In this document: positions 1 to 12,829 of the stretch, piece after piece
Layout of the letters: the number at the start of each line of letters is the position of its first letter
Numbering within the stretch: position 1 is the first letter of the stretch
Assembly: GCA_002798175.1 (NCBI GenBank)
Contig: NWQL01000002.1
Location: forward strand, 490,733-554,732
Length of the DNA: 64,000 bases
Source of the DNA: Lysobacteraceae bacterium NML91-0213
GTDB taxonomy: Bacteria; Pseudomonadota; Gammaproteobacteria; Xanthomonadales; Xanthomonadaceae
Direction of reading: 5' to 3'
Position numbers and translations under genes: made by a program
The notes under the pieces: generated by a model
The model's input: the letters and a program-made list of their open reading frames with translations, nothing else
Told to the model about the DNA's origin: nothing
The model's database searches: none

Positions 1-1
1 C

Positions 2-319
2 GGCTGGAGACTTCGCATCGACGATGGCGAACCGGTCAACCGCCACAAACCGGCGGTCGACGTGCTGTTCCGCTCGGTCGCACGCGCCGCGGGCGCGAAT
101 GCGATCGGCGTGCTGCTCACCGGCATGGGCGACGACGGCGCGCGTGGCCTGCTGGAAATGCGCGAGGCCGGCGCCGCCACCCTGGTGCAGGACGAGGCGT
201 CCAGCGTGGTCTGGGGGATGCCCGGGGCGGCGGTGAAGCTGGGCGCGGCGAGCGAGACCGTGGCGCTGGATGCCATCGCCGCGCGCCTGCTGGCCCTGGC
301 GGGCCGGCCGCAGGCCTGA
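2..319 (+). CDS. cheB: Chemotaxis protein-glutamate methylesterase CheB, C-terminal fragment
   Basis: Only the last 105 codons are inside the window; the start lies to the left. The visible part matches the end of the CheB methylesterase domain: an opening [17 protein letters not shown] stretch, then [11 protein letters not shown], which carries the catalytic Asp of the Ser-His-Asp triad. In the family this domain removes methyl groups from, and deamidates, glutamyl side chains of methyl-accepting chemoreceptors in the cytoplasm, resetting adaptation. The response-regulator receiver domain and the catalytic Ser and His are outside the window and cannot be checked. A chemotaxis cluster is therefore expected to the left. 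The stop codon is at 317-319, ten bases from the converging orn gene. Confidence 0.9.
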   Translation, partial: GWRLRIDDGEPVNRHKPAVDVLFRSVARAAGANAIGVLLTGMGDDGARGLLEMREAGAATLVQDEASSVVWGMPGAAVKLGAASETVALDAIAARLLALAGRPQA

Positions 320-328
320 CCGGCCGGA

Positions 329-886
329 TCAGCTGGCGGCGAAGATGCCCATGTGCGCGCGGTAGTGGCGCAGCTCGGCGATCGAATCCCTGACGTCGCT
401 CATCGCCGTGTGCGCGGCCTGCTTGCGCACCCCGTGCAGCACCGACGGCGCCCAGCGGCGCGCCAGTTCCTTGACCGTGCTGACGTCGAGGTTGCGGTAG
501 TGGAAGTGGCGCTCCAGCGACGGCATCAGCCGGTGCAGGAAACGGCGGTCCTGGCAGATCGAGTTGCCGCACATCGGCGAGGCACGCTCGGGCACCCACT
601 CGCGCAGGAACGCCAGCGTCCGCGCCTCGGCCTCCGCAAGCGGTACGCCTTCCTCCAGCACCCGGCGCCACAGGCCGGAGCGGCCATGCTGGGTGCGGTT
701 CCACTCGTCCATGCCCTCGAGCACGGTCAATGGCTGGGCGATGGCGCAGTCCGGGCCCTCGGCCAGTACGTTGAGCTGCGCATCGGTGACGATGGTGGCG
801 ATCTCCAGGATCGCATCCCGATCGGTGTCGAGCCCGGTCATCTCCAGGTCGATCCAGATCAACCTGCCCTCACCCACCTGGTCCAT
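329..886 (-). CDS. orn: Oligoribonuclease (3'-to-5' exoribonuclease for short oligonucleotides)
   Basis: A DEDDh-family exonuclease of about 185 residues, the usual size for Orn. The first catalytic pair is in [10 protein letters not shown] (Asp13, Glu15), and later motifs include [12 protein letters not shown] and [11 protein letters not shown], holding the remaining Asp and His residues. Orn degrades 2-5 nt RNA fragments and pGpG in the cytoplasm, finishing mRNA decay and cyclic-di-GMP turnover. I prefer the ATG at 886 over the in-frame ATG at 892 because AAAGGA lies five bases upstream of the former and abuts the latter. It converges on cheB. Confidence 0.95.
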   Translation of the reverse strand: MDQVGEGRLIWIDLEMTGLDTDRDAILEIATIVTDAQLNVLAEGPDCAIAQPLTVLEGMDEWNRTQHGRSGLWRRVLEEGVPLAEAEARTLAFLREWVPERASPMCGNSICQDRRFLHRLMPSLERHFHYRNLDVSTVKELARRWAPSVLHGVRKQAAHTAMSDVRDSIAELRHYRAHMGIFAAS

Positions 887-950
887 CGCCATCCTTTGTT
901 TCGCGTGTCATCGAAGGACGTCGCATCATATCCCACCACTTCCGCTGTCC

Positions 951-1442
951 ATGCCGATGCCGACACTGCCCATCAGCCACTACGCGATCCTGACGTCCAT
1001 GCTGGCGCCGGCGCTGTTCCTGACCGCCACGGCGGCGCTGCTGACCACGGCCAACTCGCGCCTGGCGCGGATGGTCGACCGCGCCCGCGGGCTGATGCGC
1101 GAACTCGGCGAGAACGATGACCCGGCCGAACGGGTCGTGATCGAGGAACGCATCGCCCTGCAGCGCACCCGCAGCCGGATGCTGCTGCGTGCAAGCCAGC
1201 TCTTCTACGTGGCGATCAGCTGCTTCGTCGGCACCAGCCTCAGCATCGCCGGGGATGCCCTGCTCGGGCACCGGCTGTCGCAGCTGCCGACGCTGCTCGC
1301 CGTGCTCGGGGTGCTGGCGATGCTGACCGCCAGCGTGTTGCTGGCGCGGGAGGCGTCGCTTGCGGTGGCGGCGGTCAACCACGAGATGGACGACGCCCAC
1401 GCGCGGGCGCATCGCCTGCGTCGTCCACCGCCTGCGCCCTGA
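951..1442 (+). CDS. DUF2721 family integral membrane protein
   Basis: About 163 residues. An N-terminal hydrophobic helix with the family-like stretch HYAILTSMLAPALFLTATAA is followed by NSRLARMVDRARGLMRE, a charged helix (residues 40-80), and two further membrane segments near residues 85-140. This pattern of one helix, a cytoplasmic coiled-coil-like arm and two helices is typical of DUF2721 proteins, whose function is unknown. ATGs at 951 and 957 are both possible starts. It is transcribed divergently from orn and ends 12 bases from the converging tadA. Confidence 0.8.
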   Translation: MPMPTLPISHYAILTSMLAPALFLTATAALLTTANSRLARMVDRARGLMRELGENDDPAERVVIEERIALQRTRSRMLLRASQLFYVAISCFVGTSLSIAGDALLGHRLSQLPTLLAVLGVLAMLTASVLLAREASLAVAAVNHEMDDAHARAHRLRRPPPAP

Positions 1443-1454
1443 CGGGCGATCACG

Positions 1455-2003
<549 letters not shown>

Positions 2004-2157
2004 GGTTTTTCCGTGGAGCAGGGTTCGCCTGTCGGGAGTCATGCTCCCCGCTGCGGCCACAGGGGGCGCCCGCCCGGCTATCGCCGCGTCCTGCTCCCAC
2101 ATCGCCTGCCGCAGCGTTCGCCCGGGCCTCCACGCACGTGGCGACGCGCGTCGAGCC

Positions 2158-2673
2158 TCAGCCGGCAGGCCACAGGCGCACCAGTGCGCCATCCCGGCCC
2201 TGCACCGGATCCTGCGGTGGCACCGGGACCGCGGCGATGCGTTCGCGGATTTCGTCGGTCGGCGGTGCGGTCCGAAGGTCGTAATCCTGCTGGCCTGCGG
2301 GGTAGCCGCCGACCACCAGGAAATCACTGCTGCAACGCACGCGGCAATGACCGGTGCCCGCCGGCAGCACGACCACGTCGCCACGACCGATCTCCACCCG
2401 CTCGCCCTCCGGGCCGCCCAGCAGCACCGTTGCAGTGCCACGCGCGACGCCCAGCACCTCGTGCGAGGTGGAATGGTAGTGGTGGTAATCGAAGATTCCG
2501 GCCCGCCACTGCGCCGGCCAGCCATTGGCGGCAAACAGCCGCTCGAACGCCGACGCCGTGCCCTCCCCGTCGGCGCCACGCGCCACGTGGCGATACACCA
2601 GCACCGGCAGTCGCGGGTTGTTGGGGATGCGTTGGTTCGGCGAAAGCAGCAGGGTGTCGGGTGCGGACGGCAT
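2158..2673 (-). CDS. YjlB-type cupin-domain protein
   Basis: A single-domain cupin of about 171 residues resembling Bacillus YjlB. Seen in order: RIPNNPRLPVLVYRHV near the N-terminus, GIFDYHHYHSTSHEVLGV with the metal-binding His cluster of cupin motif 1, then GDVVVLPAGTGHCRV as motif 2. The substrate is unknown; the family is expected to be a cytoplasmic metal-binding beta-barrel. The chosen ATG at 2673 gives the length of known members; a GTG at 2712 is also open. It sits downstream of guaA on the same strand, 100 bases away, and may be read through from the gua operon. Confidence 0.8.
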   Translation of the reverse strand: MPSAPDTLLLSPNQRIPNNPRLPVLVYRHVARGADGEGTASAFERLFAANGWPAQWRAGIFDYHHYHSTSHEVLGVARGTATVLLGGPEGERVEIGRGDVVVLPAGTGHCRVRCSSDFLVVGGYPAGQQDYDLRTAPPTDEIRERIAAVPVPPQDPVQGRDGALVRLWPAG

Positions 2674-2772
2674 CAGCGTGACTCGCCGGGGAAGGTGGCC
2701 GATGGTGGACACCTCCGCGTCGACAGCCTGTGGACCGGCGCGCGCCGCTCGGCCGCGCGTGCCGTCAACGCG

Positions 2773-4337
<1,565 letters not shown>

Positions 4338-4341
<4 letters not shown>

Positions 4342-4601
4342 TGCTGAGCAGGCTCGGGAGGTGCAGGCGTTGAGGAGGACGGCGCCCGGTCAGGGCCGCC
4401 GAAGGTGCAGGCGTGGCGTTCGGCATCCCAGCTGCCGCCATTGCCGGTGCAGGAGCGCACCAGCTGATGTCCGCGATACCACTGCAGGCCCATCAGCACG
4501 ACCACGACCAGGGCCAGTGCGGCCATGCCGAGCCCCAGCCGCCGCTTGCGCGGCGGGCGTGGGCCCGCGTCGGAGGGCTGTGTGCGGTGACGACGGGCCA
4601 T
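4338..4601 (-). CDS. Small single-pass membrane protein encoded between guaB and guaA
   Basis: 87 residues, function not recognised. A basic N-terminus ([11 protein letters not shown]) precedes one hydrophobic helix (about residues 26-41, [16 protein letters not shown]), then a short outer segment with [15 protein letters not shown], where two cysteines flank a GG-x-W-D core, and a Pro/Ser-rich tail. The positive-inside rule places the Cys pair in the periplasm, where it could form a disulfide. The start lies one base after the guaB stop and the stop overlaps guaA by four bases, so it is an integral member of the gua operon. It could be a passenger or a regulator; the sequence does not tell. 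Confidence 0.75.
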
Positions 4602-4602
4602 C

Positions 4603-6164
<1,562 letters not shown>

Positions 6165-6318
6165 CAGAAGCGTGGGTGGGCGCCCGCGGTTGATCGCGCT
6201 GCATCTGGATCGCGCCGCACCTGGCCGGACCTTCCGCCTGTGCCGCGCCGACCTGCCTTGCGCCGCGCGCATCCACGGCAATAACGCCCGTTGCCCAGAT
6301 CCGCGCGGAGCGGCTGGC

Positions 6319-7197
6319 TCAGGCGTCGGATGCTTCCGCCGCCTCGAGGGTGTTCTGCATCAGCGTGGCCACGGTCATCGGCCCCACCCCGCCTGGAACC
6401 GGAGTGATCCAGCTGGCGCGCCGGGCGGCCGCCTCGAAGCCGACATCACCGACCAGCCGCCCGTCATCGAGGCGGTTGATGCCGACGTCGATCACCACCG
6501 CGCCCGGCTTCACCCACTCACCGGGCACGATGCCGGGACGCCCCACGGCCACCACCAGGATGTCGGCTTCGCCCACGTGGCGCTGCAGCACGTCGGCGGG
6601 CGTGAACTTGTGGCAGCTGGTCACCGTGCAGCCGGCGATCAGCAGCTCCAGCGCCATCGGCCGGCCGACATGGTTGGACACGCCGACGATCGTCGCGCTC
6701 TGCCCGCGCACCGGCCGGTCGGTATAGGCCAGCAGCGTGGTGATTCCGCGCGGCGTGCACGGGCGCAGGCCGAACTGGCGCAGCGCCAGCTGGCCGACGT
6801 TTTCCGGATGGAAGCCGTCGACGTCCTTCAGCGGGTCGATGCGCTGGATCAGCCGGCTGGCGTCGGCGATACCCGGCAGCGGCAGCTGCACCAGGATGCC
6901 GTCGACCTCCGGATCGGCGTTGAGCCTGTCGATCAGCGCCTCCAGCTCGGCCTCGCTGGTGCCGGCAGGCAGGTCGATGTCGATCGCGCGGATGCCGACC
7001 TTCTCCGCGGCGCGGCGCTTGTTGCGCACGTACGACTGCGAGGCCGGATCCTGCCCGACCAGCACCACCGCGAGCGTCGGCCGCGGCTTTCCCGACGCGA
7101 CCCTCGCATCCACCCGCAGGCGCAGCTCATCGAGCAGCGAGTCGGCGATGCGGCGGCCATCGAGGATGCGGGCGGTGTGGCTGGGGGCCTGGGTCAT
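6319..7197 (-). CDS. folD: Bifunctional methylenetetrahydrofolate dehydrogenase / methenyltetrahydrofolate cyclohydrolase
   Basis: Interconverts 5,10-methylene-, 5,10-methenyl- and 10-formyl-tetrahydrofolate using NADP, supplying one-carbon units for purines and formyl-Met-tRNA. The 292 residues match FolD throughout: [15 protein letters not shown] with the catalytic Lys, [22 protein letters not shown], the nucleotide-binding [17 protein letters not shown], and the C-terminal [19 protein letters not shown]. The ATG at 7197 gives the family's normal N-terminus; upstream codons in frame are antisense to the next gene. It lies between guaB and a divergent DUF1244 gene. Confidence 0.97.
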   Translation of the reverse strand: MTQAPSHTARILDGRRIADSLLDELRLRVDARVASGKPRPTLAVVLVGQDPASQSYVRNKRRAAEKVGIRAIDIDLPAGTSEAELEALIDRLNADPEVDGILVQLPLPGIADASRLIQRIDPLKDVDGFHPENVGQLALRQFGLRPCTPRGITTLLAYTDRPVRGQSATIVGVSNHVGRPMALELLIAGCTVTSCHKFTPADVLQRHVGEADILVVAVGRPGIVPGEWVKPGAVVIDVGINRLDDGRLVGDVGFEAAARRASWITPVPGGVGPMTVATLMQNTLEAAEASDA

Positions 7198-7303
7198 CGG
7201 ATCGGTCGGATACGCGGGGGCGCATTGTCGCCGATGGCAGCCGCCGTTTGCAGGCGCCGCGATCGCGCGCGATGCTGGCCCGCCATCCGGACACGGCCCG
7301 GCG

Positions 7304-7603
7304 ATGACCGACACCACCACCGAACTCGAAGCCGCGGCGTTCCGTCGCCTGCTGCAGCACCTCAACCTGGACCGGCCCGACGTGCAGAACATCGACCTGA
7401 TGATCCTGGCCGGCTTCTGCCGCAACTGCCTGGCTGACTGGTACCGCGAGGCGGCGGATGAACGTGGCATTCCCCTCGACCGGGAAGCCGCGCGCGAACG
7501 CATCTACGGCATGCCGTTCGCCGAATGGAAGGCCCGTCACCAGCGCGAAGCGACGCCCGGGCAACTGGCCGCATTCGAGGCGGCCCGGCGGGCGCATCCC
7601 TGA
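7304..7603 (+). CDS. DUF1244 family protein
   Basis: 99 residues, matching the conserved DUF1244 core: [20 protein letters not shown] with the conserved Cys pair, then [14 protein letters not shown] and [11 protein letters not shown] at the C-terminus. The family is small, cytoplasmic and of unknown function, restricted mainly to proteobacteria. It is transcribed divergently from folD with about 106 bases between them, and converges on the DUF2272 gene 128 bases away. Confidence 0.85.
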   Translation: MTDTTTELEAAAFRRLLQHLNLDRPDVQNIDLMILAGFCRNCLADWYREAADERGIPLDREAARERIYGMPFAEWKARHQREATPGQLAAFEAARRAHP

Positions 7604-7730
7604 TCGACCCACGGCCTGGCACGGTCGCCTCCACCACCAGCCGTGGCTGCCGGCCCGGCCGTGGTGCAGCCGTCACCACGCACGTACGGGGCAACCCGGC
7701 TTCGGCGGGCGACGCTGCTGTGGCGACCGC

Positions 7731-8783
7731 TCAGTCCGCCGCTCCGGCGGGTACACGGGGGCAGCGCGGCACGCGGGTGTCGCCGGCCACGCAGTGGACG
7801 CAGCAACCGGCAGGCGTCCCGGCCGGCTGCGTCGGAAACCCTGCCGGCAGGGGTTGCGCTGCTGCCGCCGGCGTGGGCGGTGGCGGCGGCACCAGGCCTG
7901 CCAGCGCCTCCGGCGGCCGCAACTGCAGGAGCACCGTCCAGTCCTGCCGGTTGGCATTGCACTGCGCGGGAAGGTCCGGGCTGCACGGCGGATCGGCGGG
8001 GCTGCGCGACGGCAGGTCGCGGAACCGGCCGCCCGCAGTGAGTGGCAGTACGCGCATGGTGACGCCATCGAATACGTTGCCACCCACCAGCCATGCCAAC
8101 CCGAGCCTCGGCTGTGCATCCACCACGATGTCGCAATGCATGCCAAGCCCTTCGTCGCTGGTGGCCAGCAGCTGTGCAAGCCCGGCAAAGCCGAAGGTCC
8201 GGTCGGCCGAGCGCGCATAGCAGAGCAGGTCGCCGCGCGCGGGGGTGGCCGCCTCGGGCGCGACCACGCGGTATGGGCTGTCGTCGGGCGCGCGATAGGC
8301 ATCGCGTACATAGGACACGTGGCTCGCCGAAGCATTGAAGCCCGGCAGCGCGGCCTGGCGGACCACCCACGACACGAACGCCGCCGACCACGGCGTATCG
8401 ATGATGAAGGTCCGGCATGCGGGCAGCGCTGCCCCTCCCGTGCCGGCATGCCCGCACTCCGCCGCGCCCGGGCGCTGGGCCACGGCGCCCATCAGGCCGC
8501 TGCCATGCCAGTAGCCGGCCACGCGGCGCCAGGCATGTTCGCCATTGGCCAGCTGGCTGGCCTCCGCCTCGCGCACGCTGGATCCGGCCACGCGGCCTTC
8601 GCTGTCGATGAAAGGGCGATACCAGAGCTGGTGCTCGTGGCAGGCGATCGCCGCGATGCGGGTAGCGAAATCGACCGCGTTGGTCTGCGCGCGCAGCAGT
8701 GGACAGGGATCCGCGGCGCTCACGGCGCCGGGCAGCAGCAGGCAGGCGTACAGCAGCAACAACGACCACCAGCGTGACGGCAT
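7731..8783 (-). CDS. Secreted DUF2272-domain protein with Pro/Ala-rich tail
   Basis: 350 residues beginning with a signal peptide (SRWWSLLLLYACLLLPGAVSAA, cleavage near AADP). The central part resembles DUF2272, a domain with a CHAP/NlpC-like flavour: TPWSAAFVSWVVRQA, FNASASHVSYVRDAY and ARGDLLCYARS, with a later MHCDIVVD carrying a His-Cys pair. This suggests, but does not prove, a papain-like cysteine-peptidase fold acting in the periplasm. A linker of prolines and alanines (about 295-320) leads to a Cys-rich end. Substrate unknown. It stands alone between the DUF1244 gene and moeB. Confidence 0.7.
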   Translation of the reverse strand: MPSRWWSLLLLYACLLLPGAVSAADPCPLLRAQTNAVDFATRIAAIACHEHQLWYRPFIDSEGRVAGSSVREAEASQLANGEHAWRRVAGYWHGSGLMGAVAQRPGAAECGHAGTGGAALPACRTFIIDTPWSAAFVSWVVRQAALPGFNASASHVSYVRDAYRAPDDSPYRVVAPEAATPARGDLLCYARSADRTFGFAGLAQLLATSDEGLGMHCDIVVDAQPRLGLAWLVGGNVFDGVTMRVLPLTAGGRFRDLPSRSPADPPCSPDLPAQCNANRQDWTVLLQLRPPEALAGLVPPPPPTPAAAAQPLPAGFPTQPAGTPAGCCVHCVAGDTRVPRCPRVPAGAAD

Positions 8784-8859
8784 GCGATGACCCCGACGGA
8801 CCGGAAGAGGCCCCCGATCCTGCCTACTTCGCCGTGAAGACCGTCGACAGGTCGTGGCG

Positions 8860-9993
8860 TCAGGTCACGCCCGCGCAGAATGCCGCGTAGTCGATATAGC
8901 CCGGGAAGTCCCGCCCCGGTGCGCACAGCGGGCAGTCGGGGTCCGGCGCAAGCCGGGTTTCGCGGAAACGCATCGCCAGTGCATCGAAATGCAGCAGGCG
9001 GCCGCGCAACGGCTCGCCGATGCCCAGCAGCAGTTTCAGGGTTTCGGTGGCCTGCAGCAGCCCGATCACGCCCGGCAGCACCCCCAGCACGCCGGCTTGC
9101 GAGCAGTTCGGCGCGGCCTCCGGCGGCGGCGGCTCCGGGAACAGGCAGCGGTAGCACGGCGCTTCGCCCCGGCGGCCGCCGGTGTCGAACACGCTGGTCT
9201 GGCCTTCGAAACGGTGCACGGCACCGTAGACCAGCGGCTTGCCCAGCCTCACGCAGGCATCGTTGACCAGGTAGCGCACCGGGAAGTTGTCGGCGCCGTC
9301 GATCACCACGTCCACGCCCTCCAGCAGCGCTTCGACGTTGCCACTGGTGACCCGCTCCGCCACCGGCTCGATGCGCGCGCGCGGGTTGAGCGCCGACAGT
9401 GCCACTGCCGCCGAGGCGACCTTGGCGTGGCCGATGCGGGCGTCGGTATGCAGGATCTGCCGCTGCAGGTTGCTGCGGTCCACGACGTCGTCGTCGACGA
9501 TGCGCAGCCTGCCCAGACCGGCAGCGACCAGGTAGTAGGCCGCAGGGGAGCCGAGCCCGCCGGCGCCGACCATCATCACGTGGGCGCGTTCCAGCCGTCG
9601 CTGGCCCTCCACCCCGATTTCGGGCAGGCGCAGATGGCGCGCGTACCGATCGTGGAAATCGAGGTCGACATGCGCCGCCGGCGCGGCCATCGGCAGCCCC
9701 TCGCCCTGCCAGCGGCTGGTGCCCCCGACCACCGACGCAAGCCGGCGGTACCCAAGTGCCTGCAGCTGCCGCGCGCCCTGCAGCGACCGCGCACCGGACT
9801 GGCAGATCAGCACGACCTCGTCGCCGGCCTGGGCCGTCCGGGCAATGTGGCCCTCCAGTTCGCCCAGCGCGATGCCCCGCGCACCTTCCGCCATTCCAAG
9901 GTCGCGCTCGTGCTGCTCGCGCACATCGACAAGCCGCGCGCCGGCACGCTGGCGGCGCAATGCCTCGCGCGGGGTGATTTCCTCGATGCTCAT
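8860..9993 (-). CDS. moeB: Rhodanese-MoeB fusion: molybdopterin-synthase adenylyltransferase
   Basis: Adenylates the C-terminal glycine of the small MoaD subunit of molybdopterin synthase, preparing it for sulfur transfer. Residues 1-105 form a rhodanese domain with Cys64 in the loop LICQSGARS, possibly the sulfur donor. From about 113 an E1-like ThiF/MoeB domain follows: GAGGLGSPA (144-151) binds ATP, DVVIDGADNF is the second motif, and CYRC (280-283) with CPLC (354-357) are the zinc ligands. The domain order, rhodanese first, is the reverse of eukaryotic MOCS3. It lies next to moeA on the same strand, so the two probably work in the same pathway. Confidence 0.9.
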   Translation of the reverse strand: MSIEEITPREALRRQRAGARLVDVREQHERDLGMAEGARGIALGELEGHIARTAQAGDEVVLICQSGARSLQGARQLQALGYRRLASVVGGTSRWQGEGLPMAAPAAHVDLDFHDRYARHLRLPEIGVEGQRRLERAHVMMVGAGGLGSPAAYYLVAAGLGRLRIVDDDVVDRSNLQRQILHTDARIGHAKVASAAVALSALNPRARIEPVAERVTSGNVEALLEGVDVVIDGADNFPVRYLVNDACVRLGKPLVYGAVHRFEGQTSVFDTGGRRGEAPCYRCLFPEPPPPEAAPNCSQAGVLGVLPGVIGLLQATETLKLLLGIGEPLRGRLLHFDALAMRFRETRLAPDPDCPLCAPGRDFPGYIDYAAFCAGVT

Positions 9994-10067
9994 GGCGGTG
10001 ATTATCGCCCGCCGGGCCGCAACCCGCGGTTAGCGACCAGCACCGTGCAGGCATGCGACGTGCTGAT

Positions 10068-11303
10068 TCAGTACGCGATGACCGGCACCGCCGTGCCGGC
10101 CGGATAGTGCCGGGTGCCTTCCTCGAGCACGATCAGCGCGTCCGAGTCGGCGGCGGCACGCATCCGGTGCGAGGCATCGGCGGCATTCGGCTCCACCTGC
10201 AGCAGCCCGTTACCATCGTCGCGCAGCCGGCCGCGCAGGAACTCGAGCCGCCCGTGGCGCTTGTCCCAGTCGCGCGCCAGACGTGCACTGCGGAGCGGGC
10301 GCGGCGCCCTGCCCTGCAGGCCGTCGGCCAGCCGCCGCCCCAGCGCAAGCCAGGTCGCCAGCACCGACACCGGGTTGCCGGGCAGGCACAGGAACAGCGC
10401 GTTGCCGAGCGTGCCGCCTTCGGCCAGCAGCACCGGCATCCCCGGTTTCAGCCGCGCCGTCCAGAACACGATGTGCGCACGCTCGCGCAACAGCTGCGGA
10501 AGGTGGTCCTTCTCGCCCGCGGACACGCCGCCGCAGGTCAGCACCAGGTCGAACGCGTGACCGGCATGCAGCAGCGCGGAATACATCTGGCCGGGGTCGT
10601 CGGGCAGCGTCGGCCACGCGGTCGGCTCGAGGCCAGCCTCGCGCAGCAGCGCCATCAGTTGCACGCGGTTGGCGTTGTAGATCATCCCCGGGCCGAGCGG
10701 CATGCCGGGTTCGGCGAGTTCATCGCCGGTGGTGAACACCGCCACCGTCGGCCGCCGGTGGACGGCGACGTCGGTCATGCCCTGGGCGGCGCACAGCGCC
10801 AGCCGCGTCGCGGTGAGCACGTCGCCGCGTGTGAGCAGCAGGTCGCCGACTCGACAGTCCTCCCCGGCGCGGCGCACGAATCGCCCGGCGGATTCGCCCG
10901 GTGGTATCCGCACGCGACCGTCCACCAGCGACACGTCTTCCTTTGCTGCCACGCTGTCGGCGCCGGTTGGCAGCGGTGCGCCGGTAGTGATGCGCACGCA
11001 CTGCCCGGGCCCCACCGCCAGCTGCGACACCGGCCCGGCGAAGCGGTCTCCGACCGGCAGCAGGCCCTTGCCGGCCGCCACCGCGAGGTCGACATGACGG
11101 TAGGCGAAGCCGTCCATGGCGGCGTTGTCGAATGGCGGCTGCGCCAACACCGCGTGCACGTCCCCGGCCAGCACGTGGCCATGCGCGCGTGCAAGCGGCA
11201 GGCGCTCCGGGGACAGCCGGTGCTGTGCCGCCACCACGTCGATCAGCCGGCAGGCTTCGTCATACGCGATGCGGGTGGGGAATCCGTCGGACGCCGGCAT
11301 CAT
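10068..11303 (-). CDS. moeA: Molybdopterin molybdenumtransferase MoeA
   Basis: Inserts molybdenum into adenylylated molybdopterin, completing the basic cofactor. The 411 residues include the conserved PFDNAAMDGFAYR segment, IRTTGAPLP-like VRITTGAPLPTGAD, TGDELAEPG, GMIYNANR, LTCGGVSAGEKD and PGNPVSVLATW, all in normal order. The gene lies between der and moeB on the same strand. The periplasmic molybdoenzyme MsrP encoded at 58880 is one likely user of the cofactor. Confidence 0.95.
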   Translation of the reverse strand: MMPASDGFPTRIAYDEACRLIDVVAAQHRLSPERLPLARAHGHVLAGDVHAVLAQPPFDNAAMDGFAYRHVDLAVAAGKGLLPVGDRFAGPVSQLAVGPGQCVRITTGAPLPTGADSVAAKEDVSLVDGRVRIPPGESAGRFVRRAGEDCRVGDLLLTRGDVLTATRLALCAAQGMTDVAVHRRPTVAVFTTGDELAEPGMPLGPGMIYNANRVQLMALLREAGLEPTAWPTLPDDPGQMYSALLHAGHAFDLVLTCGGVSAGEKDHLPQLLRERAHIVFWTARLKPGMPVLLAEGGTLGNALFLCLPGNPVSVLATWLALGRRLADGLQGRAPRPLRSARLARDWDKRHGRLEFLRGRLRDDGNGLLQVEPNAADASHRMRAAADSDALIVLEEGTRHYPAGTAVPVIAY

Positions 11304-11313
11304 CGTGTCGCGG

Positions 11314-12711
11314 TCACTTCCGCTTGACGTGGCGCATCAGGCGACGGCGCTGGGCAACCTGGCGATCGCTGAGCTCGTTCTTGCGGTCCTTGTAGGGATT
11401 CTCGCCCTCCCGGAAGGCGAAGCGCACCGGCGTGCCCACCAGCTTGAAGCGCTTGCGGAAGAAGTTCTCCAGGTAGCGGTGGTAGCTCTGCGGCAGCGAC
11501 TTCAGGCGGCTGCCGTGGATCACCACCGTCGGCGGATTGGTGCCGCCCGGATGCGCGAAACGCAGCTTCGGCACATGCCCGCGCACCGTGGGCGGCGGAT
11601 TGGCGGTGTAGGCAGCTTCCAGCGCCTTGGTCACCTCGGACGTGCCGAGTTCGCGGGTGGCCGACAGATGGGCCCGGTGGATGGCCTTGAACAGCTCGCG
11701 CAGGCCCGAGCCATGCAGGGCGCTGATGCGCACATGCTCCGCCCACGGCACGAACGCCAGCTTGCGCGACAGCAGCGCCTCGACCTGCTCGCGCTGGTAC
11801 GTGCTCAGGCCGTCCCACTTGTTGACTGCAACCACCAGTGCACGCCCGGCGTCGAGCACCGCGCCCAGCACGGTCGAGTCCTGGTCGGTCACGCCCTCGC
11901 TGGCGTCCAGCATGACAACCGCCACCTGGCATTCCTCGATCGACTGCAGGGTCTTGATCACCGAGAACTTCTCGACCACCTCCTCGACCTTGCCGCGCCG
12001 GCGGATGCCCGCGGTGTCGATCAGCCGGTACTTCCGGCCGTCGCGCTCCATGTCCACCGAGATCGAGTCGCGGGTGGTACCGGGCACATCCGAGGCGATC
12101 ATCCGTTCCTCGCCAAGGAGCCGGTTCACCAGCGTCGACTTGCCGACGTTGGGGCGCCCGATGAAGGCGATGCGCACCCGTTCCGGATCCTGGTCGAGGA
12201 CCTCGCCATGGCCCTCCTCGGGCAGCCGCTCCAGCAGGTCGTCGAGCAGGTCGTCCAGGCCCAGCCGGTGTGCCGACGACACTGCGGTGGCGTCGTCGAA
12301 ACCGTAGCGCGAGAACTCGGCGATCGCCTGGCGTGCATCGATGCCGTCGGTCTTGTTGACCACCAGCAGCGTCGGCCGGGAATGCCGGCGCAGCCACTGC
12401 ATCAGCTCGTCGTCGAGCGCCGAGGGGCCTTCGCGCCCGTCCACCACGAACAGCACCAGGTCGGCTTCCTCGGCCGCCGCGCGTGACTGCCGCGCGGTGG
12501 CGCCGGCAAGGCCCTCCTCCTCGCCGGCGATGCCGCCGGTATCCACCAGCACGAACGGCCGTTCCGGCTCCAGCCGGCAGATGCCGTAGTTGCGGTCGCG
12601 GGTGACCCCGGGCTCGTCGTGCACGAGTGCGTCACGGGTACGCGTGAGCGCGTTGAACAGCGTCGACTTGCCGACGTTGGGGCGCCCGACCAGGGCGACG
12701 AGAGGCAGCAT
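11314..12711 (-). CDS. der: Double GTPase Der (EngA), 50S ribosome assembly factor
   Basis: 465 residues with two consecutive GTPase domains: the first P-loop is in [17 protein letters not shown] at the N-terminus, the second in [16 protein letters not shown] around residue 180. Each has DTGG/DTAG and NKTD/NKWD motifs, and a C-terminal KH-like domain follows ([13 protein letters not shown]). Der is needed for assembly of the large ribosomal subunit. The ATG at 12711 places the P-loop at the usual distance from the start. It follows bamB, as in many gammaproteobacteria. Confidence 0.97.
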   Translation of the reverse strand: MLPLVALVGRPNVGKSTLFNALTRTRDALVHDEPGVTRDRNYGICRLEPERPFVLVDTGGIAGEEEGLAGATARQSRAAAEEADLVLFVVDGREGPSALDDELMQWLRRHSRPTLLVVNKTDGIDARQAIAEFSRYGFDDATAVSSAHRLGLDDLLDDLLERLPEEGHGEVLDQDPERVRIAFIGRPNVGKSTLVNRLLGEERMIASDVPGTTRDSISVDMERDGRKYRLIDTAGIRRRGKVEEVVEKFSVIKTLQSIEECQVAVVMLDASEGVTDQDSTVLGAVLDAGRALVVAVNKWDGLSTYQREQVEALLSRKLAFVPWAEHVRISALHGSGLRELFKAIHRAHLSATRELGTSEVTKALEAAYTANPPPTVRGHVPKLRFAHPGGTNPPTVVIHGSRLKSLPQSYHRYLENFFRKRFKLVGTPVRFAFREGENPYKDRKNELSDRQVAQRRRLMRHVKRK

Positions 12712-12786
12712 GTGGGCAATCCGCGGAAAAAAGACGGGAGATGGAAACGGCATCGGCCGCAGCGATGCGGCCGATGACCATCTTAG

Positions 12787-12813
12787 GGATCCTGCCCGTC
12801 GAGTGCAGGATCC
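12787..12813. repeat. Inverted repeat between bamB and der
   Basis: GGATCCTGC (12787-12795) and GCAGGATCC (12805-12813) form a perfect 9-base inverted repeat around a 9-base loop. There is no T-run on either side, so it is not a standard intrinsic terminator; it may stabilise mRNA ends or mark a processing site between the two genes. Confidence 0.5.
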
Positions 12814-12829
12814 GCGGCGCGCGCGGCCG

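Noticed and set aside
7608..7662. Distant inverted words CCACGGCC and GGCCGTGG between two converging genes
   Set aside because: The 39-base spacing and GC richness make a chance match likely; there is no U-run.
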